64,000 nucleotides of DNA from Streptomyces sp. NBC_00289 (GCF_041435115.1 NZ_CP108046.1:7440001-7504000); one strand, 5' to 3'; counted from the first letter of the stretch, positions 8,850-18,522 are shown. The notes: generated from the sequence alone by a model not told the origin. Made by a program: numbers and translations.

Positions 8850-9985
8850 ACTTCGGAATCGACGATCTCCCCGTACGGGACGAGCTGCGCGGCAAGTCCC
8901 CCTACGGCGCGCCCCAGTTGGACGTCCCCGTACGGCTGAACACCAACGAGAACCCGTACCCGCTGCCCGAGGCGCTGGTCGAGCGGATCACCGAGCGGGT
9001 GCGCGAGGCGGCCCGCAACCTCAACCGCTACCCCGACCGGGACGCGGTGGAGCTGCGCACCCAGCTCGCCAGGTACCTGACGGACACCTCCGGTCACGAG
9101 GTAGGGCTCGCGAACCTCTGGGCGGCCAACGGCTCCAACGAGGTCATCCAGCAGCTGCTGCAGACCTTCGGCGGACCGGGCCGTACGGCGATCGGCTTCG
9201 AGCCGTCGTACTCGATGCACGGTCTCATCGCGCGCGGCACGGGCACCGGGTGGATCTCCGGCCCGCGCAACGAGGACTTCACCATCGATCTCGCGGCGGC
9301 CGAGAAGGCCGTCGCCGAGCACGGGCCGGACGTCGTCTTCGTCACGACCCCCAACAACCCCACCGGCACCGCGGTCCCGCCCGAGACGGTGATCGCGCTG
9401 TACGAGGCCGCGCAGGCCGCCAAGCCGTCGATGGTGGTGGTCGACGAGGCCTACGTCGAGTTCAGCCACGGCGACTCGTTGCTGCCGCTGATCGAGGGGC
9501 GGCCGAACCTGGTCGTCTCCCGGACCATGTCGAAGGCCTTCGGCGCGGCCGGTCTGCGCCTCGGCTACCTCGCCGCGCACCCTGCGGTGGTGGACGCGGT
9601 GCAGCTGGTACGGCTGCCGTACCACCTCTCGGCGGTCACCCAGGCGACCGCCCTGGCCGCCCTGGAGCACACCGGCACCCTGCTCGGGTACGTCGAGCAG
9701 CTGAAGTCCGAGCGGGACCGGCTGGTCACCGAACTGGTGGCGATGGGCTACGAGGTGACCGCCTCCGACGCGAACTTCGTGCAGTTCGGGCGGTTCGACG
9801 ACGCCCACGAGGTGTGGCAGCAGATCCTCGACCGGGGCGTCCTGGTCCGGGACAACGGCGTACCGGGCCGACTGCGCGTCACCGCCGGGACCCCGGCCGA
9901 GAACGACGCGTTCCTCGACGCGGTCCGTGAACTGGTGAGTTACGTGGGGGGCACCCCCACACCCCCGAAGGAGCAGAGCGCATGA
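8846..9985 (+). CDS. hisC: Histidinol-phosphate aminotransferase
   Basis: PLP enzyme converting imidazole-acetol phosphate to histidinol phosphate, 379 aa. Visible are the substrate-binding N-terminus ([11 protein letters not shown]), the PLP pocket ([30 protein letters not shown]), the Schiff-base lysine in [17 protein letters not shown], and the C-terminal phosphate-binding Arg region ([14 protein letters not shown]). The GTG at 8846 overlaps the hisD stop, and the stop overlaps the hisB ATG (ATGA), indicating translational coupling on both sides. Confidence 0.97.
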   Translation: MNFGIDDLPVRDELRGKSPYGAPQLDVPVRLNTNENPYPLPEALVERITERVREAARNLNRYPDRDAVELRTQLARYLTDTSGHEVGLANLWAANGSNEVIQQLLQTFGGPGRTAIGFEPSYSMHGLIARGTGTGWISGPRNEDFTIDLAAAEKAVAEHGPDVVFVTTPNNPTGTAVPPETVIALYEAAQAAKPSMVVVDEAYVEFSHGDSLLPLIEGRPNLVVSRTMSKAFGAAGLRLGYLAAHPAVVDAVQLVRLPYHLSAVTQATALAALEHTGTLLGYVEQLKSERDRLVTELVAMGYEVTASDANFVQFGRFDDAHEVWQQILDRGVLVRDNGVPGRLRVTAGTPAENDAFLDAVRELVSYVGGTPTPPKEQSA

Positions 9986-10584
9986 CCCGCGAAGGACGCG
10001 TCGGCAGAGTCGAGCGCACCACCAAGGAGACATCGGTCGTCGTCGAGATCGACCTCGACGGCACCGGCCAGGTCGATGTGGCGACCGGCGTCGGCTTCTA
10101 CGACCACATGCTCGACCAGCTCGGCCGGCACGGTCTGTTCGACCTCACCGTGAAGACCGAGGGCGACCTGCACATCGACTCCCACCACACCATCGAGGAC
10201 ACCGCCCTCGCGCTCGGCGCCGCCTTCAAGCAGGCGCTCGGCGACAAGGTGGGGATCTACCGGTTCGGGAACTGCACGGTCCCGCTGGACGAGTCGCTGG
10301 CCCAGGTCACCGTCGACCTGTCCGGCCGGCCCTACCTCGTGCACACCGAGCCCGAGAAGATGGCGCCGATGATCGGCGAGTACGACACCACGATGACCCG
10401 GCACATCCTGGAGTCCTTCGTCGCCCAGGCCCAGATCGCGCTGCACGTGCACGTGCCCTACGGGCGCAACGCGCACCACATCGTGGAGTGCCAGTTCAAG
10501 GCGCTCGCGCGGGCGCTGCGCTACGCCTCCGAGCGCGACCCGCGCGCGGCCGGCATCCTCCCCTCCACGAAGGGCGCGCTGTGA
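9982..10584 (+). CDS. hisB: Imidazoleglycerol-phosphate dehydratase
   Basis: Manganese enzyme dehydrating IGP to imidazole-acetol phosphate, 200 aa. This is the monofunctional form, without the histidinol-phosphatase domain of enterobacteria. Metal-binding signatures are present: [30 protein letters not shown] and the second histidine cluster [16 protein letters not shown] near the C-terminus. The ATG overlaps the hisC stop. Confidence 0.97.
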   Translation: MTREGRVGRVERTTKETSVVVEIDLDGTGQVDVATGVGFYDHMLDQLGRHGLFDLTVKTEGDLHIDSHHTIEDTALALGAAFKQALGDKVGIYRFGNCTVPLDESLAQVTVDLSGRPYLVHTEPEKMAPMIGEYDTTMTRHILESFVAQAQIALHVHVPYGRNAHHIVECQFKALARALRYASERDPRAAGILPSTKGAL

Positions 10585-10745
10585 CCGGCCTGTCGACCCT
10601 GCTGATCGTCGTCGGCCTCTTCCTGGCCGGCGGCATCTACTCCTTCGTCAAGCAGCAGATGCCGAAGAGCCTCATCGTGCTGCTGTCGATCGGCGCCGCG
10701 ATGTGTCTCGTCGCCGGCGTCATGAGGCTGGAGGTCTGGAATTGA
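10581..10745 (+). CDS. 54-aa membrane protein inside the his operon
   Basis: The GTG at 10581 overlaps the hisB stop (GTGA), and the stop overlaps the TTG start of hisH (TTGA). The product has two hydrophobic helices (about residues 4-19 and 28-46) joined by a basic KQQMPK loop, so it is a small inner-membrane hairpin protein. The coupling on both sides argues that it is translated. No function is known to me. A role at the membrane is not obvious for histidine synthesis, so it may be an operon passenger. Confidence 0.75.
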   Translation: MTGLSTLLIVVGLFLAGGIYSFVKQQMPKSLIVLLSIGAAMCLVAGVMRLEVWN

Positions 10746-11383
10746 GCGCAGCCACGAAGGTCGTGGTCTTCGACTACGGCTTCGGCAACGTCCGCTCCGC
10801 CGAGCGTGCCCTCGCCCGCACGGGCGCCGAGGTCGAGATCACCCGTGACTACGACAAGGCCATGAACGCCGACGGGCTGCTGGTACCGGGCGTCGGGGCC
10901 TTCGCCGCCTGCATGCAGGGCCTCAAGGAGGCCCGCGGGGACTGGATCATCGGCCGCCGGCTGGCGGGTGGCCGTCCCGTGATGGGCATCTGCGTCGGCA
11001 TGCAGATCCTGTTCGCTCGCGGCATCGAGCACGGCGTCGAGACCGAGGGCCTCGACGAGTGGCCCGGCGCGGTCGAGCCGCTGCAGGCCGACATCGTGCC
11101 CCACATGGGCTGGAACACCGTCGAGGCACCGGTCGGCTCCGAGCTGTTCGCGGGGCTGGACACGGACGCCCGCTTCTACTTCGTGCACTCCTACGCCGTG
11201 CACGACTGGAGCCTGGAGACCGGGAACCCGGCGCTGCGCCCCCCGCTGGTCACCTGGTCGACGCACGGCAAGCCCTTCGTGGCCGCCGTGGAGAACGGCG
11301 CCCTGTGGGCCACGCAGTTCCACCCCGAGAAGTCCGGCGACGCCGGAGCCCAGCTCCTCACCAACTGGATCGGAACACTGTGA
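10742..11383 (+). CDS. hisH: Imidazole glycerol phosphate synthase, glutaminase subunit
   Basis: Class I glutamine amidotransferase feeding ammonia to HisF, 213 aa. The start is inferred as TTG at 10742, giving the expected N-terminus [15 protein letters not shown]. Catalytic Cys is in [11 protein letters not shown], the downstream His/Glu pair in QFHPEKSG, and the oxyanion region in VPGVGAF. The upstream in-frame starts would overlap the 54-aa ORF too far. The stop overlaps the priA GTG. Confidence 0.95.
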   Translation: MSAATKVVVFDYGFGNVRSAERALARTGAEVEITRDYDKAMNADGLLVPGVGAFAACMQGLKEARGDWIIGRRLAGGRPVMGICVGMQILFARGIEHGVETEGLDEWPGAVEPLQADIVPHMGWNTVEAPVGSELFAGLDTDARFYFVHSYAVHDWSLETGNPALRPPLVTWSTHGKPFVAAVENGALWATQFHPEKSGDAGAQLLTNWIGTL

Positions 11384-12105
11384 GCAAGCTCGAACTGCTT
11401 CCGGCCGTCGACGTCCGCGACGGCCAGGCCGTCCGCCTGGTGCACGGCGAGTCCGGCACCGAGACCTCGTACGGTTCCCCGCTCGAGGCCGCCCTCGCCT
11501 GGCAGCGGTCGGGCGCCGAGTGGCTGCACCTGGTCGACCTGGACGCGGCGTTCGGCACCGGCGACAACCGGGCGCTGATCTCCGAGGTGGCCGGGGCGAT
11601 GGACATCAAGGTGGAGCTGTCCGGCGGTATCCGCGACGACGACACGCTGGCCGCCGCCCTGGCCACCGGCTGCACCCGGGTGAATCTCGGCACGGCCGCC
11701 CTGGAGACCCCGGAGTGGGTCGCCAAGGTGATCGCCCAGCACGGCGACAAGATCGCGGTCGGTCTCGACGTACGGGGCACGACCCTGCGCGGCCGCGGCT
11801 GGACGCGGGACGGCGGCGACCTCTACGAGATGCTGGAGCGCCTCAACTCCGAGGGCTGCGCGCGGTACGTGGTGACGGACATCGCCAAGGACGGCACGCT
11901 CCAGGGCCCGAACCTGGAGCTGCTGAGGAACGTCTGCGCGGCCACCGACCGCCCGGTCGTCGCCTCCGGTGGCGTGTCCTCCCTGGACGACCTGCGCGCC
12001 ATCGCCGAGCTGGTGCCGCTCGGTGTCGAGGGCTCGATCGTCGGGAAGGCCCTGTACGCGAAGGCGTTCACCCTGGAAGAGGCCCTGGAGGCGGTAGCCA
12101 AGTGA
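11380..12105 (+). CDS. priA: Bifunctional phosphoribosyl isomerase PriA (HisA/TrpF)
   Basis: 241-aa TIM barrel. In actinobacteria PriA isomerises both ProFAR (histidine) and phosphoribosyl anthranilate (tryptophan). Residues of the PriA active site are present: Asp11 and Arg19 in [15 protein letters not shown], Asp130 in VGLDVRG, and Asp171 in TDIAKDGT; phosphate loops are ELSGGIR and VASGGVSS. No trpF is in the trp clusters of this window, which fits dual function. GTG start overlapping hisH stop; stop overlaps the ridA GTG. Confidence 0.93.
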   Translation: MSKLELLPAVDVRDGQAVRLVHGESGTETSYGSPLEAALAWQRSGAEWLHLVDLDAAFGTGDNRALISEVAGAMDIKVELSGGIRDDDTLAAALATGCTRVNLGTAALETPEWVAKVIAQHGDKIAVGLDVRGTTLRGRGWTRDGGDLYEMLERLNSEGCARYVVTDIAKDGTLQGPNLELLRNVCAATDRPVVASGGVSSLDDLRAIAELVPLGVEGSIVGKALYAKAFTLEEALEAVAK

Positions 12106-12497
12106 GCGATGTGCGACGCGTGACGACCGGTGCGCCCTGGGAGGACGCCTTCGGCTACTCCCGCGCGGTGGAGCTGCCGAACGGTCTGGTGCTGATCTCC
12201 GGCTGCACGTCGATCGTGGACGGCGAGATCGCCGGGGGCGATCCGTACGAGCAGACGGTCAACTCCTTCAACGTCGCGTTCGCGGCGCTGGAGCAGCTGG
12301 GTCTGGGCCGGGAGGACGTCGTGCGTACGCGCATGTACATCACCCACGCCCGGGACGTGGAGGACGTCGGACGGGCGCACAAGGAGCTGTTCGACGCCGT
12401 CCGGCCGGCCGCCTCCATGCTCATCGTCTCCGGCTTCGTGGACCCCAGCCTGGTCGTCGAGGTCGAGGTGGAGGCGTTCCGGGGGGTGTCCGCATGA
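12102..12497 (+). CDS. RidA-family (YjgF/UK114) protein
   Basis: 131 aa. Family members hydrolyse reactive enamine/imine intermediates released by PLP enzymes. Visible are the N-terminal [19 protein letters not shown], the central region around [14 protein letters not shown] with the family arginine, and the C-terminal [10 protein letters not shown]. It lies between priA and hisF with GTGA/ATGA overlaps, so it is made with the pathway, perhaps protecting HisC or other PLP enzymes. The start is the GTG at 12102. Confidence 0.88.
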   Translation: MSDVRRVTTGAPWEDAFGYSRAVELPNGLVLISGCTSIVDGEIAGGDPYEQTVNSFNVAFAALEQLGLGREDVVRTRMYITHARDVEDVGRAHKELFDAVRPAASMLIVSGFVDPSLVVEVEVEAFRGVSA

Positions 12498-13249
12498 CCC
12501 TGGCCGTACGCGTGATCCCCTGCCTGGACGTGGACAACGGCCGGGTCGTCAAGGGCGTCAACTTCCAGAACCTGCGCGACGCGGGCGACCCCGTCGAGAT
12601 GGCGAAGGTGTACGACGCCGAGGGTGCCGACGAGCTGACGTTCCTGGACATCACGGCCTCGTCGGGCAACCGCGAGACCACCTACGACGTGGTGCGCCGC
12701 ACGGCCGAGCAGGTCTTCATCCCGCTCACGGTCGGCGGCGGCGTCCGCACGGCCGAGGACGTGGACAAGCTGCTGCGGGCGGGCGCGGACAAGGTGGGCG
12801 TCAACACGGCCGCCATCGCCCGCCCGGATCTCATCCGCGAGATCGCGGAGCGCTTCGGCCGTCAGGTGCTGGTCCTGTCCGTGGACGCCCGGCGTACGGA
12901 GTCCGGCTCCTTCGAGGTGACCACGCACGGCGGCCGCAAGGGCACCGGGATCGACGCCGTCGAGTGGGCGCACCGGGCCGCCGAGCTCGGCGCGGGCGAG
13001 ATCCTGCTCAACTCGATGGACGCGGACGGCACGAAGGACGGCTACGACCTGGAGATGATCGCGGCCGTCCGCAAGCACGTGAGTGTTCCCGTGATCGCCT
13101 CCGGCGGCGCGGGCCGGCTGGCCGACTTCGCGCCGGCCGTCGCGGCGGGCGCGGACGCGGTGCTGGCGGCGTCCGTGTTCCACTTCGGCGATCTGCGGAT
13201 CGGCGAGGTGAAGGACGCACTTCGGGAGGCGGGCCGACCCGTCAGGTGA
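12494..13249 (+). CDS. hisF: Imidazole glycerol phosphate synthase, cyclase subunit
   Basis: 251-aa TIM barrel that uses HisH-derived ammonia to make IGP and AICAR. Catalytic aspartates are in [14 protein letters not shown] (Asp near residue 11) and [15 protein letters not shown]; phosphate loops are [11 protein letters not shown] and ASGGAGRL. Length and motifs are complete. The ATG overlaps the ridA stop. It is the last gene of the operon, followed by a hairpin terminator at 13276-13305. Confidence 0.97.
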   Translation: MTLAVRVIPCLDVDNGRVVKGVNFQNLRDAGDPVEMAKVYDAEGADELTFLDITASSGNRETTYDVVRRTAEQVFIPLTVGGGVRTAEDVDKLLRAGADKVGVNTAAIARPDLIREIAERFGRQVLVLSVDARRTESGSFEVTTHGGRKGTGIDAVEWAHRAAELGAGEILLNSMDADGTKDGYDLEMIAAVRKHVSVPVIASGGAGRLADFAPAVAAGADAVLAASVFHFGDLRIGEVKDALREAGRPVR

Positions 13250-13275
13250 CGTCGGCCCGGCCCCGTGCTGTTCCG

Positions 13276-13305
13276 CAGAGCCCCGGTCACACGGCCGGGG
13301 CTCTG
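13276..13305 (+). terminator. Terminator of the his operon
   Basis: CAGAGCCCCGG pairs perfectly with CCGGGGCTCTG across an 8-base loop, 27 bases after the hisF stop. The T-rich tail is weak, as is usual in Streptomyces. Confidence 0.75.
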
Positions 13306-13336
13306 TCGTGCGGAGACGCGGACACCGAAAGAGAAG

Positions 13337-13372
13337 TTGCGCAAAACAAGTTGCGCAATATTTATTGTGCAG
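13337..13372. promoter_or_regulatory. Three TTGCGCAA-type sites at exact 14-bp spacing
   Basis: TTGCGCAA occurs at 13337-13344 and 13351-13358, and a weaker TTGTGCAG at 13365-13372. Start-to-start distance is 14 bases each time. The stretch is unusually AT-rich for this genome and lies 28-63 bases before the HTH regulator's ATG, so it probably contains the promoter and an autoregulatory operator. Confidence 0.5.
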
Positions 13373-13399
13373 TTTTTCTTTCGCGTCTAGGATGAGGGC

Positions 13400-13987
13400 A
13401 TGGCTCGCATGGAGAACCGCCCCATCACGGACCTGGGCACCCTCAAGGCCCTCGCCCACCCGCTGCGCATGCAGCTCTACCGGGGTCTGTGCGTGGCCGG
13501 TACGGCGACCGCCTCACAGCTGGCCGACCAGGTCGACGAGGCCGTGTCACTGGTCAGCTACCACCTGCGGAAGCTGGCCGAGCACGGGCTGATCGAGGCG
13601 GCCGAAGCGCAGAGCGGGGACGGCCGGGAGCGCTGGTGGCAGCCCTCCTCGGAGGGCGTGAGCGTCCGCGACCAGGACTTCCGGGACGCCCCGGAGCGAG
13701 CCGCCGCCCACCTCGCGGCCACCCGGCTCTTCCACGACCAGCGCGCCGCCATGTACCGCCGCTACCTCGACGAACGGCCCACCTGGGGCCCCGAATGGAA
13801 CTCCGCCGCCCCCGACAGTGAGTCCCTGCTGCGGCTCACCGCCACCGAACTCGACGAGCTGCGCGCCGAGTTGCTGGCCCTCGCCAGGAAGTACGACGAG
13901 CTGGGCCGGGCCGCCGAGGCCGCCGGCGACACCGAAGGGCGCGAGAACGTCGCGCTGCACGTGTACGGATTCCCGTTCCGCGTCTGA
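13400..13987 (+). CDS. ArsR-like winged-helix transcriptional regulator
   Basis: 195 aa. Residues ~10-85 form a winged helix: LGTLKALAHPLRMQLYRGL, ATASQLADQVDEAVSLVSYH (recognition helix region), LRKLAEHGLIEAAE. The remainder is helical with a coiled-coil-like end (ELRAELLALARKYDELGRAA), suggesting a dimerisation or ligand domain. No metal-binding CxC is seen, so metal sensing is unlikely. The MFS gene follows 14 bases later, so it probably controls that transporter and itself through the TTGCGCAA sites. Confidence 0.85.
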   Translation: MARMENRPITDLGTLKALAHPLRMQLYRGLCVAGTATASQLADQVDEAVSLVSYHLRKLAEHGLIEAAEAQSGDGRERWWQPSSEGVSVRDQDFRDAPERAAAHLAATRLFHDQRAAMYRRYLDERPTWGPEWNSAAPDSESLLRLTATELDELRAELLALARKYDELGRAAEAAGDTEGRENVALHVYGFPFRV

Positions 13988-14001
13988 GGAAGGCCACGTC
14001 C

Positions 14002-15276
14002 GTGACCCCCATCGCGCCCGCCGTGTCCGAACGGCTCGCCCCCGAACTCCCCGCCCACCGCGACGGCAACGTCCTGCGCTGGCTCGCCGCGTACACCGCC
14101 TCGATGGTCGGCGACAGCGTCTACTACATCGCCCTGTCCTGGGCGGCCGTACAGACCGGAACACCGTCGCAGGCCGGCCTGGTCATGGCGGTCAGCGCCG
14201 TGCCGCGGGCCCTGCTGATGCTCGGCGGGGGAGTGGTCGCCGACCGGTTCGGGCCGCGCAGGGTCGTCATCGGGAGCGACGCGGTGCGCTGCGCGGCCGT
14301 GCTCGCGGTGGCCGGGCTGCTGTTCCTCACCAGCCCCGGGCTGTGGCCGCTGGCGCTGCTCGCCCTGGTCTTCGGTGCCGTCGACGCCGTGTTCATGCCC
14401 GCGGTGGGGGCCCTCCCCGCGCGCCTGACCGGTCGCGGCCAGCTCGCGCGCGTGCAGGGCATGCGGGGCCTCGGCATCCGGTTCGCGAGCATCGTCGGCG
14501 CTCCGCTGGGCGGCCTCGCGGTGGCGGTGGGCGGTGCCGCGGCCGCGTTCGCCCTCGCGGGGCTGCTCATAGCGGTCTCGGTGCCCCTGCTGGTCGCCGT
14601 ACGGATGCGGGACCTGCCCCCCGACGACAAGGCGGAACGTGCGGACGGGCCGGCTGGACGGGGCGGCACCGCCCGGCGCGACCTGGTCGACGGACTGCGC
14701 TACATCCGGCGGCACCGGGTCCTCGCCCCGCTGATGCTGGCCATCGCCCTCGGCGACCTGGGCTTCGTCGGCCCGCTCAACGTGGGGCTCACCCTGCTCG
14801 CCGACGAACGCGGCTGGGGCGCCTCCGGGATGGGCTGGGTGCTCGCCGGGTTCGGCACCGGCGCGGGCGCCGTCTCGCTGCTGCTGACCCTGCGCGGCCG
14901 GCTGCCGCACGCCGGACAGGTCGCGGCGTACGCCATCCTCGCGGGCTCCGTCGCGATCGGAGCCCTCGCCTTCGCCCCCGGCATCCTCGCGGCCGTCGGC
15001 ACCGCCCTGCTCATCGGGCTGCTCGCCGGCCTGAGCGGCGCGCTGTGCGGCGCCCTGCTGCAGACCCAGGCCGACCCCGCCTACCTGGGCCGGGTCACCG
15101 CCGTCTCCGGCCTGGTCAGCCTCGGCTTCGCCCCGCTCAGCATGCCCCTGTCGGCGGCGGCCATCGGCGCCTGGGGCACCGGCCCGGTCTTCGTCGTCAG
15201 CGCGGTGGTGTGCGGGCTCGGCGGGGTCGTGGCCCTGAGCGTCGGGGACCTGCGCCGCGCCGAACTGCCGCGCTGA
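14002..15276 (+). CDS. MFS transporter (multidrug-efflux type)
   Basis: 424 aa, about 12 transmembrane helices. The MFS motif-A loop appears between helices 2 and 3 as GGGVVADRFGPRRVVIGSD. A long cytoplasmic loop (~residues 200-230, rich in charged residues and Gly) splits two six-helix halves. This layout resembles MFS_3/TetV-like exporters. GTG start at 14002, 14 bases after the regulator's stop, with AGGAAGG nearby; the pair is probably a regulated efflux unit. Confidence 0.88.
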   Translation: MTPIAPAVSERLAPELPAHRDGNVLRWLAAYTASMVGDSVYYIALSWAAVQTGTPSQAGLVMAVSAVPRALLMLGGGVVADRFGPRRVVIGSDAVRCAAVLAVAGLLFLTSPGLWPLALLALVFGAVDAVFMPAVGALPARLTGRGQLARVQGMRGLGIRFASIVGAPLGGLAVAVGGAAAAFALAGLLIAVSVPLLVAVRMRDLPPDDKAERADGPAGRGGTARRDLVDGLRYIRRHRVLAPLMLAIALGDLGFVGPLNVGLTLLADERGWGASGMGWVLAGFGTGAGAVSLLLTLRGRLPHAGQVAAYAILAGSVAIGALAFAPGILAAVGTALLIGLLAGLSGALCGALLQTQADPAYLGRVTAVSGLVSLGFAPLSMPLSAAAIGAWGTGPVFVVSAVVCGLGGVVALSVGDLRRAELPR

Positions 15277-15298
15277 CCCGGTTCCCGGCCACGCCCGC

Positions 15299-15697
15299 TC
15301 AGGCCTTGGGCTGCGACAGCTGGACCAGGTTGCCCACCGTGTCGTCCAGTACGGCGGTGATCACCGGGCCCTGCTCCTGCGGCGCGTGGGTGAACCGGAC
15401 GCCCAGCTGCCGCAGCCGCTCGTGCTCGGCCGCGATGTCGTCGACGGAGAAGACGATGCACGGGAGGCCCGCCTCCCGCAGCGCCGTACGGTACGGCTCC
15501 GCGATGGGACCCTGGCCGGGCTCCAGCAGCAACTGGAGGTCGGACTGGGCCCCCTCGGGCGCGCCCACGGTCACGAACAGCGTGCCGCCGCCCAGATCCA
15601 TGTGCAGGCGGGTCTCGAAGCCGAGGACGCCGGTGTAGAAGGCGTGGGCCTTCTCGACGTCGTCGACGTACACACTGGTCATGGCAACCTTGATCAT
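15299..15697 (-). CDS. VOC (glyoxalase/bleomycin-resistance) superfamily protein
   Basis: 132 aa with two beta-alpha-beta-beta-beta halves: MTSVYVDDVEKAHAFYTGVL ... FETRLHMDLGGG and CIVFSVDDIAAEHERLRQLG ... DDTVGNLVQLSQP. Metal ligands of the fold are partly visible but the substrate is not predictable. The gene converges on the MFS gene and lies 16 bases downstream of the TIGR03085-type gene, probably in the same leftward unit. Confidence 0.85.
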   Translation of the reverse strand: MIKVAMTSVYVDDVEKAHAFYTGVLGFETRLHMDLGGGTLFVTVGAPEGAQSDLQLLLEPGQGPIAEPYRTALREAGLPCIVFSVDDIAAEHERLRQLGVRFTHAPQEQGPVITAVLDDTVGNLVQLSQPKA

Positions 15698-15713
15698 GGC
15701 AGCCGGGGTCCTC

Positions 15714-16349
15714 TCAGATACCGAGCTGCTTCGCCTCGTGCAGCCTCGCGATGGCGTCCTTCTCGCCGTCCAGCTCGACGTCGGCCGCGCTCTGCCGGCC
15801 GTGCGCGAACATCAACAGCTCCGACGGCTCGCCCGTGACCGTCACCACCGGCGTGCCGCGGTGGGCGACCGCCGTCTCGCCGTTCGGGCGCCGCAGCACC
15901 AGGCCCGTCGGGACGCTCCGGCCCATCAGACGCGCGGTGCGCTCCAGGCGGGACCACAGGGCGTCCTGGAACACCGGGTCGAGCTCACGCGGCGCCCAGT
16001 CGGGCCGGGCCCGGCGGATGTCCTCCGTGTGGACGTAGAACTCGACCGTGTTGGACATCTCGTCGACCTGCTTGAGGGAGAACGGCGAGAAGCGCGGCGG
16101 CCCGGTACGGATCAGCTGGACCAGCTCCCCGTACGGTTTGGCCGCGAACTCCGCCATCACCCGTTCGAGGCGCGAGGCGAGCGGCTTGATCAGGATGCCG
16201 CCGGCGGCATCGGGCCTGCGCTCGCGCACCACCACGTGCGCGGCGAGGTCACGGGTGAGCCAACCCTCGCAGAGGGTCGGGGCCTCCGGGCCCTCGGCCT
16301 CCAACAGGTCGGCCAGAAGAAGTCGTTCACGCTTGGCGAAAGTCGACAT
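15714..16349 (-). CDS. TIGR03085-type (mycothiol-dependent maleylpyruvate isomerase-like) protein
   Basis: 211 aa from the ATG at 16349. The N-terminal helical bundle resembles the MDMPI/DinB fold, with TFAKRERLLLADLLEA, TLCEGWLTRDLAAHVVVRER (the His of the metal site) and NTVEFYVHTEDIRRA (HTED). The C-terminal half is beta-rich (VLRRPNGETAVAHRG, TGEPSELLMFAHGR). This is the actinobacterial TIGR03085 pattern; the reaction is unknown. It is divergent from hisI across a 140-base gap with a palindrome. Confidence 0.82.
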   Translation of the reverse strand: MSTFAKRERLLLADLLEAEGPEAPTLCEGWLTRDLAAHVVVRERRPDAAGGILIKPLASRLERVMAEFAAKPYGELVQLIRTGPPRFSPFSLKQVDEMSNTVEFYVHTEDIRRARPDWAPRELDPVFQDALWSRLERTARLMGRSVPTGLVLRRPNGETAVAHRGTPVVTVTGEPSELLMFAHGRQSAADVELDGEKDAIARLHEAKQLGI

Positions 16350-16412
16350 GACAGCCAGCGTACGACCGCCTCCACGCTCCGCCCACCCGTCGCCCGGCCA
16401 AAGCCCGCCCCG

Positions 16413-16434
16413 AAGGGGCCGCGCGCGGCCCCTT
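16413..16434. promoter_or_regulatory. 22-bp perfect palindrome in a divergent promoter gap
   Basis: AAGGGGCCGC, GC, GCGGCCCCTT reads identically on both strands. It lies between the TIGR03085-type gene and hisI, which diverge. It may be an operator or form a cruciform; a terminator makes little sense here. Confidence 0.35.
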
Positions 16435-16489
16435 CCACCCAGTGGACGCTCCCGCGGGAGTGCCGGTGGCGCGCGGCACAATGGCACCC

Positions 16490-16939
16490 ATGACCAGCAC
16501 GCCCCCGCCCGCCCGTCGCCCGGCCTCCGCCCCCCAACGAGGCGCTTCGCAGCACGGTTCTCCCTCCGGTCGCCTCGACCCCGAGATCGCCGCGCGCCTC
16601 AGGCGCAGCGCCGACGGGCTCGTCCCCGCCATCGCCCAGCAGTACGACACCGGCGAGGTGCTCATGCTCGGCTGGATGGATGACGAGGCGCTGCACCGCA
16701 CCCTCACCACCGGTCGCTGCACCTACTGGTCGCGCAGCCGCCAGGAGTACTGGGTCAAGGGCGACACCTCCGGCCATGTGCAGCACGTCAAGTCCGTCGC
16801 GCTCGACTGCGACGCCGACACCGTGCTCGTCCGGGTCGACCAGGTGGGCGCCGCCTGCCACACCGGCGCGCGTACCTGCTTCGACGCCGACGTGCTGCTC
16901 AAGGACGCCGATTCCGGCGTACCGGCCGTGGATCAGTAG
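16490..16939 (+). CDS. hisI: Phosphoribosyl-AMP cyclohydrolase
   Basis: Zn/Mg enzyme opening the purine ring of PR-AMP, the third step of histidine synthesis; 149 aa from the ATG at 16490 (ATG 16481 is also possible). Core motifs are [28 protein letters not shown], the Mg site DCDADT and the zinc cysteines in [10 protein letters not shown]. The first ~35 residues are a Pro/Arg-rich extension. It has no HisE domain. It is separated from the main his operon and sits 11 bases before trpE. Confidence 0.95.
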   Translation: MTSTPPPARRPASAPQRGASQHGSPSGRLDPEIAARLRRSADGLVPAIAQQYDTGEVLMLGWMDDEALHRTLTTGRCTYWSRSRQEYWVKGDTSGHVQHVKSVALDCDADTVLVRVDQVGAACHTGARTCFDADVLLKDADSGVPAVDQ

Positions 16940-16950
16940 GGTCAGCCGCC

Positions 16951-18429
16951 ATGGACCTCGAGACGTTCCGCAAGCTGGCCACCGACCGCCGCGTCATCCC
17001 CGTCACCCGCAAGCTCCTCGCCGACGGCGACACCCCGGTCGGGCTCTACCGCAAGCTCGCCGCCGAGCGCCCCGGCACCTTCCTGCTGGAGTCCGCGGAG
17101 AACGGCCGCACCTGGTCCCGCTACTCCTTCGTGGGCGTCCGCTCGGCGGCCACGCTCACCGCGCGCGACGGTCAGGCCCACTGGCTCGGCACCCCACCCG
17201 TCGGGGTCCCGGCCGAAGGCGACCCGCTCGTGGCCCTGCGCGCCACCATCGAGGCCCTGCACACCCCCCACCAGGAGGGGATGCCCCCCTTCACCGGCGG
17301 CATGGTCGGCTATCTCGGCTACGACATCGTGCGCCGCCTGGAGAAGATCGGTCCCGGCGAGCGCGACGACCTCAAGCTGCCCGAGCTGACCATGCTCCTG
17401 ACCAGCGACCTCGCCGTCATGGACCACTGGGAGGGCTCGGTCCTGCTGATCGCCAACGCGATCAACCACAACGACCTCGACACGGGCGTCGACGAGGCGC
17501 ACGCCGACGCGGTGGCCCGGCTCGACGCCATGGAGGCGGACCTGTCCCGTCCGGTCGCCCAGCCGCCCGCCGTGCTCCCGCCCTCCGAGCTGCCCGCCTA
17601 CACGGCGCTGTGGGGCGGCCCCGACTTCCAGGCGGCCGTCGAGGACGTCAAGGAGCGCATCCGCGCGGGCGAGGCCTTCCAGGTCGTACCGTCGCAGCGG
17701 TTCGAGACACCGTGCACGGCGAGCGCGCTGGACGTCTACCGGGTCCTCAGGGCGACCAACCCCTCGCCCTACATGTACCTGTTCCGCTTCGAGGGCTTCG
17801 ACGTCGTCGGCTCCTCCCCGGAAGCCCTGGTCAAGGTCGAGGACGGGCGGGCCATGGTCCACCCCATCGCCGGCACCCGGCACCGCGGGGCGACCCCGCA
17901 GGAGGACCAGGCCCTGGCCGACGAACTGCTCGCCGACCCCAAGGAACGCGCCGAGCACCTCATGCTCGTCGACCTCGGCCGCAACGACCTCGGACGGGTC
18001 TGCGAGCCCGGCTCGGTCGAGGTCGTCGACTTCATGTCGGTCGAGCGGTACTCCCACGTCATGCACATCGTGTCGACGGTGACGGGCCGGGTCGCGCGCG
18101 GCCGTACCGCCTTCGACGTGCTGACCGCCTGTTTCCCGGCCGGCACGCTCTCCGGTGCCCCCAAGCCCCGCGCGATGCAGATCATCGACGAACTCGAGCC
18201 GTCCCGGCGGGGGTTGTACGGCGGCTGCGTCGGCTACCTCGACTTCGCGGGCGACTCCGACACCGCCATCGCCATCCGCACGGCCCTGCTCCGGGACGGC
18301 ACCGCCTACGTCCAGGCGGGTGCCGGCATCGTCGCCGACTCCGACCCGGTCGCCGAGGACACCGAGTGCCGCAACAAGGCGGCCGCGGTGCTCCGCGCGG
18401 TGCACACGGCCAATCGCCTGGGCGCGTAG
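16951..18429 (+). CDS. trpE: Anthranilate synthase component I
   Basis: Converts chorismate with ammonia to anthranilate, the first step of tryptophan synthesis; 492 aa. N-terminal feedback region contains [16 protein letters not shown] (LLES element). The chorismate-binding domain has [61 protein letters not shown], and [18 protein letters not shown]. Its glutaminase partner TrpG is not in the window. It probably shares transcription with hisI, joining the two pathways at the shared PRPP/PriA branch. Confidence 0.95.
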   Translation: MDLETFRKLATDRRVIPVTRKLLADGDTPVGLYRKLAAERPGTFLLESAENGRTWSRYSFVGVRSAATLTARDGQAHWLGTPPVGVPAEGDPLVALRATIEALHTPHQEGMPPFTGGMVGYLGYDIVRRLEKIGPGERDDLKLPELTMLLTSDLAVMDHWEGSVLLIANAINHNDLDTGVDEAHADAVARLDAMEADLSRPVAQPPAVLPPSELPAYTALWGGPDFQAAVEDVKERIRAGEAFQVVPSQRFETPCTASALDVYRVLRATNPSPYMYLFRFEGFDVVGSSPEALVKVEDGRAMVHPIAGTRHRGATPQEDQALADELLADPKERAEHLMLVDLGRNDLGRVCEPGSVEVVDFMSVERYSHVMHIVSTVTGRVARGRTAFDVLTACFPAGTLSGAPKPRAMQIIDELEPSRRGLYGGCVGYLDFAGDSDTAIAIRTALLRDGTAYVQAGAGIVADSDPVAEDTECRNKAAAVLRAVHTANRLGA

Positions 18430-18476
18430 GCCGCCCACCGTCCGGCGCTCGCACCACATTGGGGCGCTTATCACTC

Positions 18477-18504
18477 AACCCCGGGTGCCGCTTCGCCCGG
18501 GGTT
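18477..18504 (+). terminator. Hairpin after trpE
   Basis: AACCCCGGG at 18477-18485 pairs with CCCGGGGTT at 18496-18504 across a 10-base loop. It lies 48 bases after trpE and just before the next gene's start region, so it may terminate or attenuate read-through. Confidence 0.55.
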
Positions 18505-18522
18505 CAGGCGATAGTGGACTAC

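Noticed and set aside
16940..16950. Trp-rich leader before trpE
   Set aside because: The gap to hisI is 11 bases, too short for a leader; trpE is in the hisI transcript.
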